Shown: in pieces, positions 27,140 through 36,080 of the stretch
Layout of the letters: each line of letters starts with the position of its first letter
Numbering within the stretch: the stretch's first letter is position 1
Assembly: GCF_000021485.1 (NCBI RefSeq)
Contig: NC_011761.1
Span: 2,510,001-2,574,000, forward strand
DNA length: 64,000 bases
Source: Acidithiobacillus ferrooxidans ATCC 23270
GTDB lineage: Bacteria; Pseudomonadota; Gammaproteobacteria; Acidithiobacillales; Acidithiobacillaceae
Direction of reading: 5' to 3'
Notes under the pieces: model-generated
The model's input: the letters and a program-made list of their open reading frames with translations, nothing else
Database searches by the model: none
What the model was told of the DNA's origin: nothing
Position numbers and translations under genes: made by a program

Positions 27140-28375
27140 TCAGCCCGGAAACAAGCGTAGGACCACCAGAGGATGAATCCATGCCAACGCTGCTCCTCCC
27201 GTCAGGGAACCAGCACGCCGCGCCGTGCGCCACAGGGACCAGAAGCCGGGCAAGCCCGTTTGTGCTACTCCGCGCTCTGCCACCTGTAACCACCACTGGG
27301 GACCGGAGCCCGATGCCGCAGCGTATAAAGGCCCCTGCCAGCTAAAAGGTTCCGGCACCGGTTCGATGGCGGCCCGTTCACGATAAGCGGCCAGCATACT
27401 GAAGTGCGGCCAGTCTTCCTGACGCTGCCATCCGGCAAAACCAAAAGTGGTGGCTGCGGCACTGAACAGCACTTTCCGCGCCTGCCGCAGGCTGCGGTGG
27501 GGTAATGCCAGCAAACTGCCGAGCCAGACGTAAAGGCGCAGCAGCGGCAGGGGTTCCTTGCCGCCGCCGCCCTCGATGATCATCAGGGTAACCGTCAGGA
27601 AGAGCTGACGGATGGCATCTAAAGGCTGATCGCCGAGCGCGCGGATACGTCCCATGAAGGCAGGCAGATCGCGCTCCCGCAGGGCATGGAGCAGGGGTTT
27701 GTCTACCGCCGGATCACGACTGGCCCGCCCTTCGGGGACGACCACCGCCACTCCGGAAGGCAGTTGCCAGTGACTCTGCAACAGCGCCAGAGCCCCCAGC
27801 GAAAAAGTTCGGGCCGGCAGATCAGCCGCAGCGCCCTGCCACTGCCCGTAGAGGATAGTACGCAGGCCCTGGGCGTGGTTATCATCGGCCAGACGCTGGG
27901 CCAGACGATGGAGGACAACCCGCCGGGCATTGTCGTCCGCCGCCATACTGAACAGTAGCGGCGCCAGCGTCTCCAGATCACGGTCCTCAATAGCCTTGGC
28001 AAAGGTATCCGCCTCCATGTCCAGGGGCATGGGGTTGGCGGCCTCGGACATCAGCGCAGCCGGCAGCATGGCTGCCGGCTTCACCAGCGACGTCTCCTGC
28101 ACCTGTAGGGCAGCCGCTAACAGTGCCGGGGGCAAAGATTCCGCCTCGGCGAGAAGGGCCAGGGTATCCGCCACAACCTGTAGTGCCTGCGCGTCTGCGG
28201 CGGCGGCCCACCAATGCGGCAACAAACTCTGCTGCCAAGCGGCGCGCAAGGCCAACCGCCGGGCGGCGTCGGCCCAGAGAAATTCCCACTCCGGGACAGA
28301 AGCGGAATGCCAGTGTTCGAGGATCTCCCGCGAACCCGGCGTCAGCACTCCTGCCCCCAAGCCGAACCCGGCCAT
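27140..28375 (-). CDS. hypothetical protein in the ribosomal-protein operon
   Basis: 411 residues, unrecognised. Ala/Leu/Trp-rich helical protein: LALRAAWQQSLLPHWWAAAA near the N terminus, a central ETLAPLLFSMAADDNARRVV stretch, and IRQLFLTVTLMIIEGGGGKE towards the C terminus. No signal peptide and no clear transmembrane segments apart from amphipathic helices. The stop of rplS lies 14 bases upstream and xerD starts 51 bases downstream, so it is probably co-transcribed. The start ATG at 28375 lacks a good ribosome site and could depend on coupling. Nothing in the sequence states a function. Confidence 0.6.
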   Translation of the reverse strand: MAGFGLGAGVLTPGSREILEHWHSASVPEWEFLWADAARRLALRAAWQQSLLPHWWAAAADAQALQVVADTLALLAEAESLPPALLAAALQVQETSLVKPAAMLPAALMSEAANPMPLDMEADTFAKAIEDRDLETLAPLLFSMAADDNARRVVLHRLAQRLADDNHAQGLRTILYGQWQGAAADLPARTFSLGALALLQSHWQLPSGVAVVVPEGRASRDPAVDKPLLHALRERDLPAFMGRIRALGDQPLDAIRQLFLTVTLMIIEGGGGKEPLPLLRLYVWLGSLLALPHRSLRQARKVLFSAAATTFGFAGWQRQEDWPHFSMLAAYRERAAIEPVPEPFSWQGPLYAAASGSGPQWWLQVAERGVAQTGLPGFWSLWRTARRAGSLTGGAALAWIHPLVVLRLFPG

Positions 28376-28389
28376 GGCCGAGTGCCGCG

Positions 28390-28734
28390 TCAGCCCAGCT
28401 TTTCTTTAATGCGCGCAGCCTTACCCGAAAGATCGCGCAGGTAATAAAGCTTGGCGCGGCGCACATCACCACGGCGCTTTACTTCAACCTTGGTCACCAG
28501 CGGGGAATAGGACGGAAAAACCCGCTCCACCCCTTCTCCGTTGGAGATCTTGCGGACCGTAAAGGCAGAGTGCAGGCCGCGGTTACGGCGGGCAATGCAG
28601 ATACCTTCAAAAATCTGGACACGCTCGCGGTCACCTTCCTTCACTTTCACGTGAACGGCCACCGTATCACCCGCACCAAAAGCCGGCAGTACCGACTGCA
28701 TTTGTTCCTGATTGATTTCGTCAATGATGTTCAT
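28390..28734 (-). CDS. rplS: 50S ribosomal protein L19
   Basis: 114 residues, full length. Canonical L19 features: [55 protein letters not shown] and the basic end [19 protein letters not shown]. It sits at the 30S-50S interface. AAGGAG lies six bases before the ATG at 28734. The rpsP-rimM-trmD-rplS order is the standard proteobacterial one. Confidence 0.98.
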   Translation of the reverse strand: MNIIDEINQEQMQSVLPAFGAGDTVAVHVKVKEGDRERVQIFEGICIARRNRGLHSAFTVRKISNGEGVERVFPSYSPLVTKVEVKRRGDVRRAKLYYLRDLSGKAARIKEKLG

Positions 28735-28756
28735 GCCCAACTCCTTAAGCCTAGTA

Positions 28757-29500
28757 TTACTGCGCTTCGCCGCGCTGACGGCGATACTCTTCCAACAATA
28801 TTTGCTCATCTGCCCGCAGCCCTCGCTGCTCCAGCAAATCCGGGCGCCGCTCAGCGGTGCGGCCCAACGACTGCTGCAGACGCCAGCGCCGGATACGTGC
28901 GTGATCTCCGGAAAGCAGCACCTCCGGGACTCCTTCCCCCGCCACCACCTCGGGCCGGGTATAATGCGGGCAATCCAGCAGGCCAGACGCCGCGAAACTG
29001 TCTTCTGCTGCGGAATCCGCATGACCCAGCAGACCCGGCAACTGCCGCGCCACAGCCTCCATCAGCACCAGCGCCGGCAATTCCCCGCCCGCCAGCACGT
29101 AGTCGCCGATGGACCATTCCGCATCCACTGCCGCCAGCACCCGCTCATCAATACCTTCATAACGACCTGCCAGCAAAATCAGACCCGGTGCCGCTGCAAA
29201 ATCCTGCACCGCCCGCTGCTGCAGGCGCTGCCCCTGGGGTGACAAGTAAATCACCGGCGCCCCGGAGTTGGCCTGTCGCGCCGCCGCAATCGCCGCCAGC
29301 AAGGGTGGAGCCATCATCAGCATACCCGGCCCACCGCCGAAGGGGCGGTCATCCACCCGCCGGTAAGCGCTGTCACTGAAATCCCGAGGGTTCCAGGTAT
29401 GCACCTCGATCAGCCCGCGGCTCAGCGCGCGTCCGACAATGCCTTCCTGCAAGTAGCCGTGGATCAGCCCAGGGAAGATGGTGAGGACGTCAAAACGCAT
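28757..29500 (-). CDS. trmD: tRNA (guanine-37-N1)-methyltransferase
   Basis: 247-residue SPOUT-class enzyme making m1G37, which prevents frameshifting. Start [13 protein letters not shown] is typical. SAM-knot motifs: [30 protein letters not shown] and [17 protein letters not shown]; the C-terminal helical part has [16 protein letters not shown]. The start shares one base with the rimM stop (TGATG). An upstream in-frame extension lies wholly within rimM and was rejected. Confidence 0.97.
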   Translation of the reverse strand: MRFDVLTIFPGLIHGYLQEGIVGRALSRGLIEVHTWNPRDFSDSAYRRVDDRPFGGGPGMLMMAPPLLAAIAAARQANSGAPVIYLSPQGQRLQQRAVQDFAAAPGLILLAGRYEGIDERVLAAVDAEWSIGDYVLAGGELPALVLMEAVARQLPGLLGHADSAAEDSFAASGLLDCPHYTRPEVVAGEGVPEVLLSGDHARIRRWRLQQSLGRTAERRPDLLEQRGLRADEQILLEEYRRQRGEAQ

Positions 29501-30015
29501 CACCAGTCGGCTTGCCAGTCCACGACAATCTGCCCGGCAGGCAAATCCACGCCCGCAGAGGCTTCGGCCGACCACGGAATGAGCAGTTCACCACCCTTGC
29601 CATCGTCGATCACCATCACGTCATTCGCGCCGGTCTCCAGAAAAGCGGACACGGTGCCCAGAACGATGCCTTCCCGGTTCAGCACCCGAAGCCCGGTCAG
29701 CGTACTCCAGTAAAACTCACCGGCACCCAACTCAGGCAAATCAGCCCGGATCACGGCGATCTCCTGCCCGATAAGGGCGCGCGCCTGCTCACGGTCCTCT
29801 ACCTGCGCCAGCTTGGCCACCACACCCTCGCCCTGCATACGTCCATCTTCCAGCACCCAGGGGCGCCGGTCGGGCCCGAGGTACCAGGGCGAGTAGTCGA
29901 GGATACTGTCACGCGACTCAGTGAAAGAAAAGACTTTCACCATGCCGCGCACACCGTAGATGCCGGAGACACGTCCCAGCACCACCCACTCCCCGGCTTC
30001 AGACGCTGGCAACAC
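29500..30015 (-). CDS. rimM: 16S rRNA processing protein RimM
   Basis: 171 residues. RimM N-terminal barrel [20 protein letters not shown], then the PRC-barrel part [20 protein letters not shown] and [20 protein letters not shown], ending IVVDWQADW. It assists 30S head assembly. The start is GTG at 30015 (or the next codon TTG), inside the end of rpsP by 17 bases, so translation is probably coupled. Confidence 0.95.
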   Translation of the reverse strand: MLPASEAGEWVVLGRVSGIYGVRGMVKVFSFTESRDSILDYSPWYLGPDRRPWVLEDGRMQGEGVVAKLAQVEDREQARALIGQEIAVIRADLPELGAGEFYWSTLTGLRVLNREGIVLGTVSAFLETGANDVMVIDDGKGGELLIPWSAEASAGVDLPAGQIVVDWQADW

Positions 30016-30259
30016 CCGTCTTGCTCACGCCTTCTTTCTTCAGAAAGCCGGCGACGGTATCGGACGGCTGGGCGCCCTGGCTCAACCAGTAAGCGGCGCG
30101 TTCCTTATCGATCCGCAACTCCGCTACCGCGCCAATGGGATTGTAAAAACCCAGACGCTCAATGAAACGGCCATCCCGACGGCTACGGCTATCGGCCACC
30201 ACAATGTGATAAAAAGGCCGCTTCTTGGCGCCGCCCCGGGCCATACGAATGACTACCAT
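29999..30259 (-). CDS. rpsP: 30S ribosomal protein S16
   Basis: 86 residues, full length: [39 protein letters not shown] and the C-terminal [18 protein letters not shown] are all standard. AAGGAG precedes the ATG at 30259. It opens the rpsP-rimM-trmD-rplS run, 70 bases after ffh. Confidence 0.98.
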   Translation of the reverse strand: MVVIRMARGGAKKRPFYHIVVADSRSRRDGRFIERLGFYNPIGAVAELRIDKERAAYWLSQGAQPSDTVAGFLKKEGVSKTGVASV

Positions 30260-30281
30260 GTATTCTCCTTAACCATGATCC

Positions 30282-30300
30282 TCTCCCACTGTGCGGGAGA
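30282..30300. terminator. small hairpin between ffh and rpsP
   Basis: TCTCCC and GGGAGA are separated by seven bases in the 70-base spacer between ffh and rpsP. On the minus strand no T run follows, so it may attenuate or process the transcript rather than stop it. Confidence 0.35.
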
Positions 30301-30329
30301 AAGGCGCGTATCGTAACTAAAAACAAGCT

Positions 30330-31706
30330 CTAACGGAAGGGTAAACCGCCCTTCAGCATGGATTTGGGATTCATCCCCAGCAAACGGCTGAGTCCCCGGC
30401 CCCCTTTACCCATTTTTTTGAACATCTTTTGCATCATTTCGAACTGCTTTAGGAGCTTGTTCACTTCGGTCACGGTCGTCCCGGAACCCGCAGCAATCCG
30501 CCGCCGTCGCGAGGCCTTGATGATGTCCGGATGATGTCTTTCGCCGGGCGTCATAGAGTTGATGATGGCTTCCAGGCGGCGCATGGGCTTGCCATCCTGC
30601 ATCGCGCTCTGCGCCTCGGCGGACAACTCACCCATACCCGGCAGCTTGTCCATGATGCTGGCCATACCGCCCATGCGCTCGAGCTGACGCAACTGCTCAC
30701 GGAAGTCTTCCAGATCGAAGCCCTTGCCGCTGCGCAACTTCTGGGTCATTTTCCGGGCCTGATCCTCATCCACATCCTGCTGGACCTGCTCCACCAAACT
30801 GACGATGTCACCCATCCCCAGAATGCGCGAGGCCATGCGCTCGGGATAAAACGGTTCCAGACCCTTGCGAATTTTCTCACCGATACCGATGAACTTGATG
30901 GGCTTGCCGGTAATGGCTCGCACCGATAGAGCCGCGCCACCGCGGGCGTCGCCGTCCGCCTTGGTGAGAATCACGCCGGTCAGCGGCAGAGCGTCATTAA
31001 AGGCCTTGGCGGTATTCACCGCGTCCTGACCGGTCATGGCATCCACCACAAAGAGCAGTTCCACCGGCTTGACCGCCGCCGTCAGTGCCTGTGCCTCCGC
31101 CATCATCTCGCCGTCCACATGCAGACGCCCCGCCGTATCGACGATGAGCACGTCATAGACGCCGCGCTGCGCCGCCTCCACCGCATCCTGGGCGATACGC
31201 ACCGGCTGCTGGCCGGGGCTGGAGGGAAATACATCCACCTCGATGTCCTTACCCAGATGCACCAACTGTTCCATGGCGGCCGGACGATAGACGTCGGTAC
31301 TGACCATCAGCACGCGCTTCTTTTCCTTGTCCTTGAGCCACAGGGCGAGCTTGGCACTAGTGGTAGTCTTACCCGAACCCTGCAAACCCGCGAGGAGAAT
31401 CACCGCCGGGGGACGGGCGCTGAGATCGAGACTGTCGTTATGCGCGCCCATCAACTGTACCAGTTCGTCGTGGACGATCTTGACGAAGACTTGCCCCGGC
31501 GTGAGGCTTTTGACCACGGCTTCGCCCATGGCCGATTCGCGCACGTTGTTGATAAAGTCCTTGACCACCGGCAGGGCAACATCCGCCTCCAGCAGCGCCA
31601 GGCGCACGTCGCGCAGGGCGTCACGGATGTTGTCCTCGCTCAGCCGTCCCTGGCCGCGCAGATTCTTGAAAGTCTGGGTCAGTTTCTGGGTCAGATTGTC
31701 AAACAT
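30330..31706 (-). CDS. ffh: signal recognition particle protein Ffh
   Basis: 458-residue SRP GTPase that binds 4.5S RNA and nascent membrane proteins. N domain (helical, residues 1-90), then the G domain with GLQGSGKTTTSAKLALWL, VSTDVYRPAAMEQL, VLIVDTAGRLHVDGEMM and ILTKADGDARGGAAL. The methionine-rich M domain near the C terminus is MMQKMFKKMGKGGRG, ending SMLKGGLPFR. The start MFDNLTQKL at 31706 matches the family; the in-frame extension upstream has no support. It leads the ffh-rpsP gene row. Confidence 0.97.
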   Translation of the reverse strand: MFDNLTQKLTQTFKNLRGQGRLSEDNIRDALRDVRLALLEADVALPVVKDFINNVRESAMGEAVVKSLTPGQVFVKIVHDELVQLMGAHNDSLDLSARPPAVILLAGLQGSGKTTTSAKLALWLKDKEKKRVLMVSTDVYRPAAMEQLVHLGKDIEVDVFPSSPGQQPVRIAQDAVEAAQRGVYDVLIVDTAGRLHVDGEMMAEAQALTAAVKPVELLFVVDAMTGQDAVNTAKAFNDALPLTGVILTKADGDARGGAALSVRAITGKPIKFIGIGEKIRKGLEPFYPERMASRILGMGDIVSLVEQVQQDVDEDQARKMTQKLRSGKGFDLEDFREQLRQLERMGGMASIMDKLPGMGELSAEAQSAMQDGKPMRRLEAIINSMTPGERHHPDIIKASRRRRIAAGSGTTVTEVNKLLKQFEMMQKMFKKMGKGGRGLSRLLGMNPKSMLKGGLPFR

Positions 31707-31812
31707 GGGTCCCCCTCGTGTAGGGGTGGATTTTGGACTGTATGGAGCAGTCGCGCAATGCGTCAGTTGGCTCTTGCGTACCCCCAACCTCATGCCTTGC
31801 AACAGCCATGCG

Positions 31813-32526
31813 CTATAGGTTCTGTAGATTGACGCGCCGGGAAAGTTCCTCTGCGGATTCTTTGCGCTCGGAATAGCGATCCACCAGATAATCGCTGTTC
31901 CCGCGGGTAAGCAGGGTGAATTTCATGAGTTCTTCCATGACGTCCACGACCCGGTCGTAGTAGGCAGAAGGCTTCATCCGGCCACCATCGTCAAACTCCA
32001 GAAAAGCCTTGGGAACGGAGGACTGGTTGGGGATGGTGAGCATGCGCAGCCAGCGGCCCAGAATGCGCATCTGGTTGACCGCATTGAACGATTGCGACCC
32101 TCCGCAAACCTGCATTAACGCCAGCGTTTTGCCCTGGGTAGGGCGAATTGCCCCAGAATTGAGGGGAATCCAGTCCACCTGCGATTTGAACACCCCCGTC
32201 ATGGCGCCATGACGCTCCGGAGAACACCAGACCTGTCCTTCCGACCATTCTACCAACTCCTGCAACTCCACCACTTTGGGATGTGTCACCGGGGCATCGT
32301 CGGGCAGGGGTAGTCCCGTCGGGTGAAAGACGCGGGTTTCCGCGCCGAAGTATCGCAGCAGACGTTCCGCCTCCAGCGTCAGCAGGCGACTGTAGGAACA
32401 TTCCCGGTTGGAGCCGTACAGCAGCAGGATGCGCGGCGGGTGATCCGTTTCGGCGGCACTGCGCAAACACCGGACATCCGGCACCTGCAGCAGCACATCG
32501 TCGGTATTGGGCAAATTTCCAGACAT
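31813..32526 (-). CDS. arsH: arsenical resistance flavoprotein ArsH
   Basis: 237-residue NADPH-dependent FMN reductase family member. The FMN phosphate loop is [15 protein letters not shown]. Other conserved parts are [39 protein letters not shown] and [16 protein letters not shown]. ArsH oxidises trivalent methylated or aromatic arsenicals and reduces metals or quinones in other bacteria. It lies 14 bases after arsB, so arsBH form one operon, divergent from arsRC. The ATG at 32526 has AGGAGG nine bases upstream; an ATG at 32535 is too close to that site. Confidence 0.94.
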   Translation of the reverse strand: MSGNLPNTDDVLLQVPDVRCLRSAAETDHPPRILLLYGSNRECSYSRLLTLEAERLLRYFGAETRVFHPTGLPLPDDAPVTHPKVVELQELVEWSEGQVWCSPERHGAMTGVFKSQVDWIPLNSGAIRPTQGKTLALMQVCGGSQSFNAVNQMRILGRWLRMLTIPNQSSVPKAFLEFDDGGRMKPSAYYDRVVDVMEELMKFTLLTRGNSDYLVDRYSERKESAEELSRRVNLQNL

Positions 32527-32540
32527 GATGACCATCCTCC

Positions 32541-33851
32541 TCAAGCCAGCGGCAGCCACCAGGCCAGGGCCAGTAGCGTGACCAGCAGTACCGGCGGGGT
32601 AATGAGCAGACCCGTTCTCATGTACTGTCCCCAGGTCACGGTCATACCTTTGCGACTCAGCACATGCAGCCAGAGCAGGGTCGCCAGGCTGCCGATCGGG
32701 GTAAACTTGGGGCCGAGATCACAGCCGATAACATTGGCGTAGACCATGATCTCCCGGAGCAAGGGGTCTGTTGCTACCGAGGACAGTTGATGGATAGCCA
32801 GCGCTCCCACCAGTACCGCTGGCATATTGTTCATGATGGAAGACAGCAGGGCCGCGAGAAACCCCGTGCCCAGCGCCGCTGCTACGGTCCCGTGACCAGC
32901 AAACCAGTGCAGGGCCATGGCCACATAACTGGTGAGTCCGGCGTTGCGTAATCCATAAACCACCAGATACATACCCAGACTGAAGACCACGATCGCCCAA
33001 GGGGCTTCCCGCAGCACTTTGCGCACGGGAATCCGCGCGCCGCGCCCGCCCTGTAGCCAACGCCCGGCCAGAGCCAACAGGATCAACGCACCGGTTCCGG
33101 TCACCACGGAGACCGGAACCTGCCATTGCGCAGTGACAAAATAGGCCACCAACAACAGAATCAGAACCGGGAAACTGGCCCGAAAAACCACGTGATCCAT
33201 GATGACAGAAGCAGGTTCGGGCAGGTCACGGGTCAGATATCGGCGTGGCACCACCCGCCGGAAATAGAGCCAGAGCACGCCCAGCGTCGCCGCCAGGGCC
33301 ACCAGATCCACGGGCACCATCACCGTCGCATAACGGTCAAAACTGATGTTGAAATAATTGGCACTGACAATGTTCACCAGATTGGAAATCATCAGCGGCA
33401 GGCTGGTGGTATCGGCCACGAAACCCGTGGCGATGACAAAGGCAAAGGTGGCCGCCGGGGTGAAATCCAGGCGCAGCAATATGGCCATGACGATCGGGGT
33501 GAGCAGCAACGCCGCGCCGTCGTTGGCGAACACCGCAGCAATCATGGCCCCCAGCACGACGATCAAAGGAAAGAGCAGGCGCCCGCGACCACCACCCCAG
33601 CGAACCACATGCAGTGCCGCCCAGTGAAAAAATCCTGCCTCATCGAGGATCAGCGAGATGATAATCAAGGCCACAAAGGTAAAGGTGGCATCCCAGACAA
33701 TGTGCCAGACAATGGGAATGTCACTCCAGGTGATGACGCCGGTGGCCAGCGCCACGACAGCGCCACCCATGGCGCTCCAGCCGATGCTGAGGCCCTTGGG
33801 TTGCCAGATGACGAGAATCAGGGTGACGAGAAATATGGCGACGGCCAGCAT
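32541..33851 (-). CDS. arsB: arsenite efflux permease ArsB
   Basis: 436 residues with about eleven or twelve transmembrane segments, of the ArsB/NhaD ion-transporter superfamily. Family segments are visible: [37 protein letters not shown], and [16 protein letters not shown] with [20 protein letters not shown]. It extrudes arsenite (and antimonite) across the inner membrane using the proton motive force; no arsA ATPase gene is adjacent. Start at the ATG at 33851; a TTG at 33887 would add 12 polar residues. It is co-directed with arsH and divergent from arsR. Confidence 0.93.
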   Translation of the reverse strand: MLAVAIFLVTLILVIWQPKGLSIGWSAMGGAVVALATGVITWSDIPIVWHIVWDATFTFVALIIISLILDEAGFFHWAALHVVRWGGGRGRLLFPLIVVLGAMIAAVFANDGAALLLTPIVMAILLRLDFTPAATFAFVIATGFVADTTSLPLMISNLVNIVSANYFNISFDRYATVMVPVDLVALAATLGVLWLYFRRVVPRRYLTRDLPEPASVIMDHVVFRASFPVLILLLVAYFVTAQWQVPVSVVTGTGALILLALAGRWLQGGRGARIPVRKVLREAPWAIVVFSLGMYLVVYGLRNAGLTSYVAMALHWFAGHGTVAAALGTGFLAALLSSIMNNMPAVLVGALAIHQLSSVATDPLLREIMVYANVIGCDLGPKFTPIGSLATLLWLHVLSRKGMTVTWGQYMRTGLLITPPVLLVTLLALAWWLPLA

Positions 33852-33944
33852 GCTTGGAGGAACTCCGGAGGTAAAACACAGAGCCAAGTCTTGACGAGCG
33901 CCACGGTCTTGTCAATACTGCAAGAAATATTCGTGGATAATACG
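33852..33944. promoter_or_regulatory. divergent arsB/arsR promoter-operator region
   Basis: This 93-base spacer must drive both arsBH and arsRC and is the natural target of ArsR. Toward arsR there is TTGTCA at 33909-33914 and an AT-rich stretch up to GATAAT at 33936-33941, though their spacing (21 bases) is too long for a textbook promoter. AT-rich AATACTGCAAGAAATATT nearby may be part of the operator. Confidence 0.5.
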
Positions 33945-34301
33945 ATGGAACCACTACAAGACCCTGCACAAATCGTCGCCCGCCTGGAGGCCCTGGCCTC
34001 GCCGGTGCGCCTGGAGATTTTTCGCCTGCTGGTAGAACAGGAGCCGACGGGTCTGGTATCCGGCGATATTGCCGAGCATCTGGGGCAACCGCACAACGGC
34101 ATTTCCTTTCATCTGAAAAACCTCCAGCACGCCGGGCTGGTCACCGTGCAGCGCGAAGGACGCTATCAGCGTTACCGGGCAGCCATGCCCGTGGTGCGCG
34201 CGCTGGTCGCGTATCTCACAGAAAATTGCTGCCATGGTACCCGGGACTGTGCCCTATCCGGTGAAACCCGCTCTCCCTCAGTCCAGGAAGGAAACCAGTG
34301 A
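33945..34301 (+). CDS. arsR: ArsR-family arsenite-responsive repressor
   Basis: 118-residue winged-helix repressor. DNA-recognition region: DIAEHLGQPHNGISFHLKNL; wing: GLVTVQREGRYQRYRA. It lacks the usual ELCVCDL metal site in helix 3. Instead it has a C-terminal ENCCHGTRDC, placing cysteines at 95, 96 and 102. This is the arsenite site reported for the A. ferrooxidans ArsR, an independently evolved position within the family. It should repress both ars operons until arsenite binds. The stop shares one base with the arsC start. The ATG at 33945 lacks a strong ribosome site. Confidence 0.95.
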   Translation: MEPLQDPAQIVARLEALASPVRLEIFRLLVEQEPTGLVSGDIAEHLGQPHNGISFHLKNLQHAGLVTVQREGRYQRYRAAMPVVRALVAYLTENCCHGTRDCALSGETRSPSVQEGNQ

Positions 34302-34792
34302 TGAAAACCCCGGAAATCCTTTTTCTCTGCACCGGCAACTCCTGCCGTTCCATTCTCGCCGAAGTCACCTTCAATGCGCTGGCCGGGCCGGGCATGCATG
34401 CCACCAGCGCCGGCAGCCATCCTGCAGGGTACGTCCACACTCGTTCCATAAACCTGCTAGAGCGTGAGGGCTTTCGTACGGACGGTCTGCACAGCAAATC
34501 CTGGGAGGACCTGAAAGAGACCCCGGACATCGTCATCACCGTTTGCGCCGATGCGGCCGGCGAAACCTGCCCCGCCTATCTGGGGCCAGCCATCCGTACC
34601 CACTGGGGCGTGGAGGATCCGGCCAAAGTGACCGGTACGGAAGCGCAGATCGAAGCGGCTTTCGATACTGCCTACCATATCCTGCGCCACCGCATCGAAG
34701 CCTTGCTGCAGTTACCGGTGGCGGAACTGCTGGAGAAAGATCCGGCAAAACTGCGGCAGGAACTGGAGCGCATCGGCACTTTGCTGCCTTAA
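34301..34792 (+). CDS. arsC: arsenate reductase, low-molecular-weight phosphatase type
   Basis: 163 residues. P-loop active site ILFLCTGNSCRSILAE at the N terminus, and TVCADAAGETCPAYLGPAI with the further Cys pair needed for the intramolecular disulfide relay. The fold class is the thioredoxin- or glutaredoxin-linked ArsC related to low-Mr protein tyrosine phosphatases, unlike the R773 ArsC. It reduces arsenate to arsenite, which ArsB then exports. The ATG at 34301 overlaps the arsR stop; a GTG one codon earlier is also possible. Confidence 0.94.
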   Translation: MKTPEILFLCTGNSCRSILAEVTFNALAGPGMHATSAGSHPAGYVHTRSINLLEREGFRTDGLHSKSWEDLKETPDIVITVCADAAGETCPAYLGPAIRTHWGVEDPAKVTGTEAQIEAAFDTAYHILRHRIEALLQLPVAELLEKDPAKLRQELERIGTLLP

Positions 34793-35039
34793 GCCACCCA
34801 TCAAGGCGCACAGCGCATGGGTACGATGATTCTGCAAACGAACGGCTTGGTGAGCATCCCCGTCACTTAATGCGTTTCTCCTAGAGGGATCCGGCTGGCT
34901 GTGACCCAGTCGATCCCGACATCCAGACCCCCCCCCAACTCCCGGGCAGCGCGGCGCGACCGTATCTGGAATCCGTCAATATCCTGTCAATAGGGCGCGA
35001 AGCGTTCTAACATAACGCGCATAATCATCGGAGATAAAT

Positions 35040-36077
35040 ATGGCCATTTCCCCCAAAAAACGTGCTCTGGCACTGGTAGTAGTGCTTATCGTTGCTGGTG
35101 CGGTCGCCTATTATTTTCTGAGCCGCCATCACGCCCCAGAAAAAACCGTCACCATCTACGGCAATATCGACATCCGCCAGGTACAGGCGGCCTTTGACGA
35201 CAACGGCCGGCTTCTCGATCTCCGGGTACAGGAGGGCGACCGGGTAAAAAAGGGACAATTGCTGGCGGATCTGGACCCCGTACGGTTTCAGGACGCCGTA
35301 GATAAAGATGCCGCAGGTATGGCCGCGCAAGAGCAGGTGCTGGCGCGCCTGCTGGCGGGTTCCCGTCCGGAAGAAATCGCCGAGGCCCGGGCCGAAGCCG
35401 CTGCCGCTCAGGCGACCCTGAGCAATGCCGAGATCACCTGGCAACGCCAGCAGGCCCTTGCCGCACGGCAATATGTGCCCAAACAGAGTCTCGACAACGC
35501 CGCCGCCGCCCTGAAAACGGCTCGCGCCAATCTGGACCGCGCCCAGCAGGCACTGACCCTGGCCATCAAGGGGCCGCGCAAAGAAGATATTGCGGCGGCG
35601 CGGCAGCAGTTACAAGCCGATAAGGCAGGTCTGTCTCTGGCGCGCCGCGAACTCACGGACACCCGTCTTTATGCGCCAGAAGACGGTGTCGTTCAGGACC
35701 GTATTCTGGAGCCGGGCGACATGGTTTCCCCGCAGACTCCAGTATTCACTTTGGCATTGGACAATCCGGTCTGGGTGCGCGCCTATCTGCCGGAAAAGGC
35801 ATTGGGGCAGGTGCGGCTGGGCATGAAGGCGACGATTAGCAGTGATTCCTTCCCGGGCAAATCTTTCCCGGGCTGGGTGGGTTTCATTTCACCCACTGCG
35901 GAATTCACGCCCAAGACCGTGCAAACCACGGAGTTGCGTACGGAACTGGTGTACCGGGTGCGGGTCTATGCCTGCAATCCGCAGCATCGCCTGCGCCTGG
36001 GTATGCCCGTCACCGTTCATATTCCGCTGACAGACAATCAGCCGCAAAAGCTTTCTGCGCATCCCTGCGGAAACTGA
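35040..36077 (+). CDS. HlyD/YbhG-like periplasmic adaptor of an ABC exporter
   Basis: 345 residues. One N-terminal transmembrane anchor (LALVVVLIVAGAVAYYFL), a biotinyl-lipoyl-like barrel (GNIDIRQVQAAFDDNGRLLD; VQEGDRVKKGQLLADLD), a long Ala/Gln-rich coiled-coil hairpin (about residues 100-200), then a beta domain (YAPEDGVVQDRILEPGDMVS). This membrane-fusion layout bridges the inner membrane to an outer-membrane channel. The next three genes supply the ABC parts, in the order of E. coli ybhGFSR. GGAG lies seven bases before the ATG at 35040. A perfect GCGTT/AACGC inverted repeat at 35002-35018 could be a regulator site; no TetR-type regulator gene is adjacent. Confidence 0.88.
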   Translation: MAISPKKRALALVVVLIVAGAVAYYFLSRHHAPEKTVTIYGNIDIRQVQAAFDDNGRLLDLRVQEGDRVKKGQLLADLDPVRFQDAVDKDAAGMAAQEQVLARLLAGSRPEEIAEARAEAAAAQATLSNAEITWQRQQALAARQYVPKQSLDNAAAALKTARANLDRAQQALTLAIKGPRKEDIAAARQQLQADKAGLSLARRELTDTRLYAPEDGVVQDRILEPGDMVSPQTPVFTLALDNPVWVRAYLPEKALGQVRLGMKATISSDSFPGKSFPGWVGFISPTAEFTPKTVQTTELRTELVYRVRVYACNPQHRLRLGMPVTVHIPLTDNQPQKLSAHPCGN

Positions 36078-36080
36078 GCC

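Noticed and set aside
34793-35039. Possible small RNA or tRNA in the arsC-adaptor spacer
   Set aside because: No cloverleaf or Rho-independent terminator could be drawn; only a short GCGTT/AACGC inverted repeat near the adaptor start.
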